Source of the DNA: Dysidea avara
Taxonomy: Eukaryota; Porifera; Demospongiae; Dictyoceratida; Dysideidae
NCBI RefSeq assembly: GCF_963678975.1
Contig: NC_089281.1
Span: forward strand, 25,090,765 to 25,154,764
DNA: 64,000 nucleotides
Direction: 5' to 3'
Positions 21,362-33,135 of this stretch are shown here, piece after piece. The notes under the pieces are model-generated. The model had not been told where the DNA came from. It searched no databases and was given only the letters and a program-made list of their open reading frames with translations. The position numbers and the translations under genes are program-made. Within the stretch, counting starts at the first letter, position 1; each line of letters opens with the position of its first letter.

Positions 21362-24300
21362 AAACAGCTTGGCGTTTCATCAAAGCAAGCCCTCCTGTAC
21401 CAACAGCTGTGCTAGAGACAATAATCCGGACATGTAACAATGAGGCCTCATCTCCACATGTGGTCCTACCCAATATCATCAAAATTGCTGAGGAGACGTT
21501 TAGCAGAATGTTATCCTCACAACGCTGTCCTCGAGAGCACTTTGTTCTGATGTTAAAGTTTTATGCCAAGAGCCACTGCAACACTCAGTAAGAAAACTTT
21601 GTTTTCTTTGTCATTTTTGCCTTTCAAATCAAATGTTTGTCAATTCCACATCTCTTTATATTTATTGTTACTTTCTCAGTATCAGTCTGTGAGTAGTTAG
21701 TACATTATTGTCTGTAGTTTACTATTTTTCTTCAAATCTGCAGAGCATTCTCGGTTGCTCAGGAGCTGACCAAATATGGCTATTTGTTGTCAATGGAGTT
21801 GGCAAGGATTTTATTAGGTTGTTACCATCCACCTGCTACTAGGTGAGTATACACAATCATGCAAACCTGTAAGATGTATGTGTATAAATAATGGTTTCTT
21901 TCATGTTTGTTTCTTTCTTCACAGACTTTATGACCTACTTGTGTGGCTGGACAATGCTGGTCTGTTCAATAGGTAATTGTTTAGTAGCTGTTATATAATC
22001 TATTATCAATGCTCTAGTATAACAGTCAAATTTATTGTGTTTTATGAAGTGGTTTTAGTTATCTGACATCAAGTGGATTAGATAATTATAATTCCATGTA
22101 TTTGTCAATTCATAAAATGCCAAGTTTTTTGGAAGTGCAGTTACTTTAAACCACAAACAATGTACAGGATTCTCTTCTCAACTGTTGATAATTTGTCTAG
22201 CATGTTTTCTTTTAGAAATTGTTGATAAAGCCTTGAGTTGGCACTTCATTTTTGTATGTGTATAAGACGGACATTCCCAAAGAGATATGCCATTTCTGGC
22301 ACCTACACTCTCATATTTAGTTGTTAAATTGCCTGTACAGCGCAACAGTTTACATGTTCAAAACCTGTTCTATCCTTATTGTGACTTAGTATCATAGGCG
22401 GTGGAGACGGGGGGCCATGGCCCCCCCACTTATATGGGACACTGTTTGCAAGAAAAGATTGAGATACTCTAATAGAACAGTCATGATCTGGATACTCTAA
22501 CTCTAATAGAGCAGTCACAGTATTCAGAGAAGCAGTGTAGCAAGCTACTTAGCTATGTATGTGTAGTTATAAATAATTGGTGGAGAGCAGCTATTGGCTG
22601 TGACCTTTTTTTTTTTTTTTTTTTGGTCTTCAACTTACAGCTGGCCTGGCCCCCCTACTCTTTGGTGTGCTCCACCACCCCTGCTTAGTATAAAGTAATC
22701 CCATGAAGCTTGCATACCTGAAAATTTTATACAGATCCTATACATGCAGCCTTCATTTCTCTCACAATGGTTGCTTGTAGCATATTGCTCAGACATGCAT
22801 ACAGACACTTTTCAAAACCAATTTCAGTAACCAGGCATACCCTTTGGCCAGCTGTGAGGGTGTACCTGGTTGACAAGTTTTTATTACCAGTAAGTTTTGC
22901 TCTCAGTATATGGTTGTTCTCCTTTCTGAAAAAGTGCCCTGAATAATAAATGGTACATGTCTCTCTCTTGGTAGTAAACAAAAACACTTGGGAACTTTAA
23001 TAGTGCTTTTATTTGTTGTTGTTGTGGTGTATGTGTAGTTTATACAATCGACTACCTCCATGCTTCACCATGGATACTCCAGTGCCAGAAGTTTGCAGTT
23101 ATCTGGAGATGTGTGCCCTTCATCAAGTGAAGATCTATCATTATAATACCATTACTCTAGTGAAGTGAGTGAATTATTCTGTGTGGCTAAAAAATAATGA
23201 AGAAAATAAAACTGGAAACTTTGGAATGGTTGAGACATGTGGTCTGCCCTGCCTGGTGGGAAGTTCCTCTAAAAAAATGTTACATTTGGATTAGGGCTGG
23301 GACAAATATTGAAATTTACATTCAAACATTTGCTAATAAAATGTTCGAACATTCGAAGCTTCAGTGTTAGCTTTCAAGTTACAGGTTTTCTTGTATTTAT
23401 GCACATCCTTCTTAAATTTTATCTTTCTAAGCCTATTTAATAAGTTTGTAAGCATTCAGAAAGTGCATAGCAGCAGTACTGAATGATGTGATCAATCGAT
23501 TGCAAATGGGCGTGTCTGCTATACTGCAATCATGCAAGCATAGGTAAACACCAAGTAATGGCTAAAAATGTTTTCCATGCATTATATATCACTTTATAAG
23601 GTGTTTTAAGGCTACAACTATGGTACCAAGCTGAACTACGATGTCTTTAAAGTGGGCGTGGCACACAAAGATTGATTGCGAAGAGACAAACATGGATCAT
23701 GCAAGAGGAATAAGCAGCTGCAATAAAGATAACGACATTTATTTGTAATTCTTTTGTAGACTATGAGTGCATTATGAAGCTTCGAAGGATACTTTATAAT
23801 TCAAAGTTTACTTAACCTTTGAACCCACGAAACGTTTGAAGCTTTGTTATGGATAAAGATTATGGATAAAGAAGTGTGGAGTTATGTATATGTGAAAATT
23901 CCATTTTCATTCTTTGTGTAAGTAACAGCGTGTCAGCTTCTTGGGGCATGCAACAAACAAGCATTTGTCATGATATATACCACTTGCACACTTCACTTCA
24001 AAGCAAGCTTCAAAGTGAAGGCGTACTGCTATAGTGCTCAGAAATGCACCAACCAGAGATAGAGGTGGTATATATATCAGAAATATTTGCTTTAGAGTGT
24101 ATTTTTGACATACTCTCTCTTAGTGCATCATTTCCAATGCTTGTGCTTACAGGTAGTGTTGCACCAATATCCAAATTAGCCAATTATCCCGATAACCGAT
24201 ATTAAGCAACAAAATTAGCCAATACCGATAACCGATCCGATATACACTAATAACACTAACACTCAACCTCATCATTATTAAATGACTCATATTAGTGACA

Positions 24301-27300
24301 TAACCATTGATATCTAGGCTACAATCAAGTTAGATGTATACCACAAGTAAAAGTTACTCATGGTAAACAGGTTTTAAGTACATTTTACTACTGCTATACA
24401 GCTGAGACAAGTGGCTGGTACTACATAGAAACCTAAAACCTCAGTTTACTGTTGGGCATGGCCTAAAACCTGACAGTTTATTATGGGCATGGCTTGTAGT
24501 CACTGCTAAACCATCAACACATAACTTAATCAAAATGCCAAATAACTGATGTCTAGCCTCCCCCACATAATTATACTACACAGCACAGTGGAGATTAACA
24601 TTGGCTTTGATTTAATCAAAACTGATTAATCAGCTAGTAACCAATATCAGCTGATACCAATTAAGTGAACCGATTATTGGTGCAACACTACTTACAGGGA
24701 ACAAAGCACTTTTGCCCATAGTGTATCTGTTAAATGTAGAACGGTTTTATAAAACACTCCATTAGGGAGGGCCCTGCAATCAACTATAAAATGGTCTGCA
24801 GCAAATTATAGAACCACATATTTTTGGCACGAGAATGTGCTAATTGGAATACTTAAGTACTTGATTTGTCTTGCTCTTGTTTGTGTATGTATGGAGTGCA
24901 GTAGTTATGTATTTTTCATTTTTTAAATATTTATACCTTCTTTGTCATGTCTGTGTTGTGCTTTTGCACATCAATATGGTCGTATATGTCCGAGTTTAAC
25001 CTAATTGTATGTGTGTTATTGGACATCTTTATGACGGCTTATTCTCTTATTAGTGTTTTAATATTTCATGTATGATTGGTAGCTTCTTCATGGCACACAC
25101 AAATTGTGAGGCAGTCATTAGAGTTCTGGAATTGTCAGACAATCCTTGTGTGATCTCTCCAGACCAAATGGAGTTCTTCATGTTAAATCATCCACCAGAA
25201 AAACTTGATCATGTCACCAACATTCTAGTCAACATGTTCCCAAATAATGATCTCTGTGTTGCTGTGTCTACTGCAACTTGGAACTACGTTCTAATGAAGT
25301 GCTGTACCCAGCAGCGATCTGCCAAGGCCATGGAGATATTTCATTTTATGTCAAAGTGTTCCAAGGTCATCAGAAAAAAGGTGGGTGAAGCTATTAGTGG
25401 GTGTGGCGTATATTCTGCCAATGCTGCTATGACTAAAACTGTTTAAAGTACTTTGCGTTGGCGAGATCAAAGCGAAAAGAATGCTCTATTTTCCATAACA
25501 CATTCAAGTGTGCTATATTTTCCATTTGCGTCACAATAAAGTACAGTTATGGAAAATAAAGAACAGTTACGCATTGATTGGAAAATAAATACGAAAACAA
25601 GATCACGTGCATAACATTTCTAATCGCCAAAAGTAGCCAAAAAGTTACTATTTGCTTGTATTACTACCACAACTGTACTACATAGATGCTTACCGATTGT
25701 CTGATGGCTGAAAACTGATGCGGTTCGAATTCACGAAACGAACGCTCCAAGCAAGACGACAAGAAAGCACTTTAAACCAGTTAAAGCACCGCTACGCTTG
25801 TGCAATATGAAAATAAAAGCATTCGGGCATGGTCTCGAGCCTAATATAGCACTCGGCTTTGCCTCGTGCTATATTAGTCTCTCGCCCACGCCCTCGTGCT
25901 TTTATTTTTTCCATATTGTACGCGCGGCGGTGCTTTAACTAGTATTTAAGACACATTCCACCAATAAACTTCATACATTGCAATACTTAGCTGTGCATTC
26001 AAATTTAATTGTTTTGAGGAGTGCATTGCTTTAGTAGCAATGACCACCTCATTATTATTATTATTATAGTGCTTGTCAAAGTAATAGCTAAGATCATGAA
26101 GTACATCTTTGGTACTTGACATGATCACTGTAAGGAGGTGGTCTTATTGATGAGGCCATCAAGTGCATGTCATATTAGACTACCACATTATAGTGACCAT
26201 GTCAAATAGGTTCCAACTTCCAAACATAGCTAAGTTATACTTAATGATGTCATTGCCATCTCATGATAGTGATAATGTCAAGTAGGTCCCAAAATCACCT
26301 ATTTATGATTTTTTGTTGTATAGGTGGCCCATTTGATGAAGTGATTTTATTATATAGATAAAAGCTTTCTTGTGTTTATATAATTACAAGTACACAAAAA
26401 AATTTGGAATTTTTATCTAGAGTAGGGACCATAGCATGGGTAGGTAAAAACAGTGGACCCGACCTGCAGAAATCCAACTCTTCTTGGAACTTTTTACACT
26501 TCACAGTATTCTATACTTGTACTAGGTACCTCTGCAAGCAGTCTTGCATGGTCAATCCACTTTTACCCTCCTCGCGGCATCTCGCACGATGTTTACACCA
26601 ATTAGAAATTATAAGCGCCTCTGAAGAAGTGTCTGAAGCTGACTGCATTAATTACAGGTCACTCGCTATTTTCCGCATTGGTTTGCACAATGTTTACTTT
26701 AGTAGCTAGGTGACATAATAGACTAGCATGCTCATTGTGCAGCAGGTGAACAATTACCAGCTAAGTCAAGCTAAGCAAGTTCCAATAGCTCTTCATACGT
26801 CATGATGCATTTGCACAATGTTCCTAAACTACTCTAGTAGCTAGGCGGCATAATAGACTAGTATGCTTACTGTGCAGCAGGCAGTGGCCTATAAATGCAG
26901 TCAGCTTCAGTCACTTTTTCAGAGGCGCTTATAATTTCTAATTGGTGTAAACATCGTGCGAGACGCCACGAGGGGAGAAAAAGTGGATTAGCCATGCAAG
27001 ACTACTTGTAAAGGTACCTAGTACAAGTATAGAATACTGTGAGGTGTATAAAATTCCAAGCAGAGTTGGATTTTCACGGGTCCTTGGTCCGCGGGTCCAC
27101 TGTTTTTACCTACCCCCATAGCACATCGATAAAAAGTACTGAAACAAGTTGGAGTAGTCCATGATATTAAATCACTGTAAAACAATAAGAAGTGTTATAT
27201 CCCTACTGTGCTCAAGATACCATAACGGGAATGCACAGTAGGGATATAACACTTCTTATTGTTTTACAATCATGGACTACTCCAACTTGTTTCAGTACTT

Positions 27301-30300
27301 TTTATCGATATACTATGGTCCCTACTCTAGTTGAAAATTCCAAATTTTTTCGTGTACTTGTTTGTTAACTTTTTTTTGTAAATAATTTTATTATGACTGG
27401 TGAACCCATGCATACCACATCTGAAAAGACACCGCGCACCCAAGCTATATCAATTATCATCTGAAAAGTGAAGTATCCGTTATGCTTCGTTGTCAGCTAT
27501 GTTCAACCCATTACACAGCATTTCGAATCTAGAACTGTTCGAAAAGCACCTCTACAATCCACGTATACCAAAAGAAAGAAATCGTGCTGTGCGCCCTAAT
27601 CATATTAATTATCGTCTGAAAAGTGAAGTATCCATTACACTTCGCTGTAGGCTATGTTCAACCCGTTACACAGCAGTACGAATCAAGAACTGTTTGAAAA
27701 GCACCTCTGCAATCAAAATAGGGACGATGAAAAATACGGACGATTTCTGTTTCGAAGGGAAGCCATCACATGCTCGTGCCAAATCGACACCTTTCCCTCT
27801 CAGCAAAGATGAATGGGACACAAAGGAGGACACTGGTAAGTCCATGAAGAATGCATTGTACGTATTGCGGTATGCCAAAAGGCACCTGTCGGGCCGAAGC
27901 GATGTCAAACAGTGAAAAACTCAAGCCCGTAACCTTAGCCATTATTGAATTACGCTTGTCTGAAGGCATCAGTCAGTCAGTTACTTACTCAGTCAGTAGA
28001 AAATTCCGTTGAATAAAAAAAAAATTAAAATTCCGTAGCAACTTGTTGAAAGCGTTTCGGGTTGATCTGAAAGCTTGTTTGGGCTTAGTTTTACCTCACC
28101 AATACTGCCTCATTGTCGTAAGGGAAAATTGAGGCTGGTTTTTTGGGTGATATTATTTTGTGGGCCACGCCTACTCCTATGTGGTCCCTACTATACAGTT
28201 ACTATCGTACTGTATGATAATTTTGTTTATTCCTCCCTTAGACATACTTGTCCCTGATGGTGTTACATTGTGATCAAAATCATCCCAGTGAAGTCCTGAT
28301 AGTGCTGGAACACCAGATACATCACCATGGTGATGTGTCTAGTGTGCCGAAGATTTGTCAGCTGCTACTGAAGCAACAGTCTTGGGAAACTGTCTGTCAT
28401 ATTGTAATGTGTGTGATCAATGCCAGTCATAAGGTTAGGATAATAACGGTACTTGTATTGTAGGTTATCACTGACAATTTCTAACCATGAATTAACAGTA
28501 CTCTGCCATCATTTAGATTACACTGAAGCTTTCCTACCACTTTAGGACATGGCTTTTTAAAGCTATATCTTTTCACAGCTTCTGTGTTTTCCATGTATAA
28601 TAAATTAGTACACTACATCTGTAGGTAGAGAATAGGAAATTAAGAGTCACCTTCTACAGAACAATGAAGCACAACGATGGAATTTGTTACTGGAAAAGGT
28701 ATGCAATTTTTCTTATATTTCTGTACACATACACACATGCTCACATGCATGCACACACACTATACTATATGCGCACATACTAGGCACACGATGTTCTCTT
28801 TTGTTACAGGCAAGAGAGATTGGTATTGACCTAGATCCAATTGACCTACCAGAGCCACTTCAATTTTCTGATGCTGCAGCTGACAATGCTGCTATAGAGA
28901 ATGTCTTAGCCTCACTCCCAGCTTTTTCACAAAACACTTCACCACCACATTGTGTGAACCAGCAGAATAATGATTACTACTCCCTTGTGAGGGTGAGTTG
29001 CAGTGAACTTTGCTTTGTGACTAAAACAATAGATAAGACCACCTCTTACAGTGACTATGTGTGGGGATGCCATCAATGATTTTGCCAGCAAAATTTTTAG
29101 AAATATAGGCTGGATGTGGTAAAAGCAGTGAGGCATAAAAGATCAACATACTGTAATAGAACAGTCACACACAGTACCATATAGCGGTCTTTGTAGTGTC
29201 CACAAAAGGCTGCATATTAAAATAATAGTGACATAAAATTTAGCGAATAAGGACAACCACTAAATTGAAATCCCGCGTATTATCAACTCTTGTAAAAATT
29301 AGTATCGTGTGTGTGCTGCAACAAGTAGGGACCCGCTGATTATGCTCATAATTTTACCTATTATGCTATGCTGCACTGCTCAAAAATTTACCTATTATGC
29401 TTAAATTTATGCTCAATACTTACCCATTATGCTCAAATTATGCCCAATTATTTATGCCTCAGTTCTCATGCTCTGCTAATAATTTCCAATTTATGGATAA
29501 ATAATAAGTGGCTGAAGCACAAACTTACTTGTCAAAATGCATATCACAGAAAAGATCGATATACTCTAATAGAACAGTCAGCTATGTGATTATTCTATTA
29601 AGAGTTGCTGACTGTTCTATTAGAATATATCGATCTTTCTGTGATAGCTATTTTGATAAGCAAGAATTCACAAATATTCTACCTATTATGCTAGCATTAT
29701 GCTCAATGCTTTCAGACACCTATTATGCTCATAATTATGCTAGCATAATTGGCGGGTCCCTAGCAACAAGTAACAAACAGCTGTGACCTCATAGTTTGTC
29801 GTCGTACACATTGTTCCATTTCTTGCACTTTCTATTTGTCTGAAGATTGTAATGGTACAGACTTGACTTCACAATTGGTTACGATGATTGCGCGTGAAGA
29901 GGTAGACGCCATAAGGGCTGGGCAACAGATCCTTCTTTTTTGTAAGTAATTGAGAATAGATGTCTGTCTTCAACTGACATGAAGTACCTTGCATAAATTT
30001 TATTTAGATCGCATGATAAATATTTATGACGTCTCAAAAACTGACACGAAATTTTAATTTAGCATTTGTTAAAATTTACTAAATTAAATTCCTCACTACT
30101 AAATCCCACTATACGGTATTAGAATATCAATATACGTAACCAGACTTTACAAAATTGTACATTGCACTACACTACCATACTATTGATTTTGACCCTCAGC
30201 ATTACTTAAACTGGTTTTAAAGGCTGGTATTAAAAGCTGTGTGGTGTTGCAAGCTTGAATGGCAATTTCTGGTTTTGTAAGGGACCTGGCTTGACAAGAA

Positions 30301-33104
30301 ATCAGTGTTATACTGGTGATATATTTAGCTAAACCTTGTTCTGTGTTGATTTTGCTGTATATTATCTACTAAGGAGCCAGCTAGCACAGCCCTGTAATCC
30401 CTTGCCTGGACTTCAATCGTGCATGGTCTACCTTTATTTTGAAGTCTATCTCTTGCCCACCCCTCCACCCCCACCCCTTTTTGAGCACTCATGATACTAC
30501 TTCGTTTGTCCACCTTGTCAGATTTTTGGTCTTATTTGATGGGAAACTCTGAGCAGTTACAAGTACTAAAAGTGGTCTTAAAGATAAGGCCACTCCAAAT
30601 AAATTTTCTGTTTCCCGTCCTGGACTCAGGCATATTTGCATGCGGGCAGGCGGTCCATTTCCATTATTTCATTATAAGATTGACAGATTTTCAAGCCATT
30701 ATTTGCCCTGGCACAACTATAAAAAGTTGCATAAAAGCATGCTTAAGCTTTGCATCTCTTTTTATGGTGCAAAAAATAACACTAACCTGAATTTGTGCCA
30801 ACTTGATAGCACTGTTGTCACATGAGCTGACACTCTTACAAGATAGCTTTTACTGAGCCTGTAAAGAATGCAAGAATAACCGGAAAATAATGGAAGAATA
30901 TGGAATAATAGAGTATTCAGAGCTGACAGTAATCAGATGCGGACGGTGGACGGGAAACAGAGAATTTATTTGGAGTGGCCTAATGCCTTTATTTGTATAC
31001 GTTTCATATATACGCATGCTCACTACCCTTGGCAACTCTTGAATTCTTTAAAACCATGTTTATCTTGAAACTTCTAATGTGTGATTTGGATTGTTTTTCT
31101 AAAATTCAGTTTATGTCACTGCTCTTATAGAACTATGAATTAGTGCTGCTAGTTTACTCACTAAGTGTGGCTGGTGAGAAGCCTAAGGACTATGTAATCT
31201 CAGTCATATACATTACAGAGATTATCATTACTTATCAACAAACTGATTGGAGACCATACCCATAGGGTTCTCTTCTTAGCCAACCCAGGTTTCAGTCTCC
31301 CCTTCTGCACCATTGCAAATTTAAAAAGTACGAGTCTCAAAAACTACTGTGGTGGCTTTATTAAAGAGGTCATGCATAAATACAGCTGCACCTCCCTTAA
31401 TAGCCACCTGAGATGGCCAGTCACCTCTGCATAGCAGCCACGTGACTCTGGCTTTTTTTTGTGTGACATAATTTTGCATACTGCATCAAAAAAGTATATA
31501 TCATAATGTGTGAACATGTGCCTTAAAAACAGTTGATGTCAAAAAGTGAAGTGGCCATTATGCTTCAAATTCAGCTATGTCCAGTCCATTACACAGTGTT
31601 ATATATGAAGAACAGCAAAAGTAAACTACCTGGTTTCAAGGTTTCCTCCCATGTATTAATTGGCACTGGGGGGGAAAGTTAGTTATCACCCAGTGATAGC
31701 CTTGGTAATAGTTATGACTCAGCTTGGCACTTTTATCATCTCATGCACTGCATGGGATATAAATATACTTTCTCAATCATTCTTGGTAACATTCCCTTTA
31801 TATAGCACTATTGTCATCTTTCAGTGATATTTCTCAACACTGTTTAGTGTAGTAGTCTTTCTGTATGTTGCTCCAAAACTCACCTATAAAACTAAGTTCC
31901 TTATCTAATTAATATCATGCCATAGGTGGCAGAAGGGGGGGGGGGGGGGGGGGGGGGGGGGTTGAAGCTGCCCCCAGAATAATATCTCACCAAAATTATC
32001 CTTTTGGGAGTGGGGCTGAAAATAGAATGCTCAAATACACTAATAGAGGAGTCAAAACTTCATAAAAACATGTTCCTAAAAGTAGTCTTAAAATTGCCTA
32101 CAGTGGGAATTGAACTGCTGACCTCTTACTTTAAAAGTTGCTTACCACTGGACCAAGCATTTCCAGGTGTCTAATGGCTGTTTTGTATTGCTTATAAATG
32201 TAGCTATGTTTATTAACCCTGTAGTCAACAGCAAAAACTTTTCCAAAGAGGTTTTTATGATCGCAAATAGCCTTTTTGACTAGATGTTTTAGTTGAAAAA
32301 CATTTCAAATTGTACCAAAATATAATTCTGGTGAGTTTTGAGACATCATGAAAGCTCACCTGTTTGCACATATGCAAATTTCAAACAGTACAAGAAGCAC
32401 CTCTGTAATCATTAAAACTCACTACAGAAATTACTGTCAATTCCTATTTTATCTTCAAAATGTGATAGCACAGGAAACCACAGACGTGCTACCCCGATGA
32501 ATCAACACCTATACACTATTGGAGAAAAATGGTACACAAAGTAGGACAAAGGTAAGTCCATTTTAGCTACTGTTATGGGTGAAAAGGCACGTCTCAGACA
32601 TAAGCAACCTTAAGCGTATAACATTATCCATAGTCAATTTGGTAAATTTATTTTGGGTCACTCTCTTGGTGCATATTTGGCCTTGATTATGTTAACCTAA
32701 TCAATCTGCAAAGTTATCATAGAAAGTTTACATTAACTTTTAGATGGGAAAACGCATATTTTTGGTTTTATTTTGTGATCCTTGCTATACAGTGTGTGGT
32801 GGTCAGAAACAAATTGTGTAGTTGGTTTTCATTATGGATGAACAGGCTTGCTAACTAGTCACTTATAAGCAAACTAGTAATTCTTTGCAGATGACTGTAT
32901 TTTGTGTTTGATACCAAGTGTATGTTTATTTATTGTCATATTGAGCCACTTTTGATTACCAACCACACTTAATATAACATCTTTAAACAGGCTGTAGGAC
33001 CAGGTGTCCTACAGACTTTCAGTACTTGTGCTGTAAAGCTTTAATGAATAAAATGTTTTGAGTCATAAGTGTAATTGTACTGTGTGTGTGCGTGTGTGTG
33101 TGTG

Positions 33105-33135
<31 letters not shown>

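Noticed and set aside
27490-27915. 141-codon open frame that could be a small gene
   Set aside because: It runs through repeat monomers; the other copies have stops or shifts in the corresponding frame, and there is no protein family resemblance.
32100-32165. Candidate tRNA gene on the minus strand
   Set aside because: A- and B-box-like words are present but no cloverleaf can be formed.
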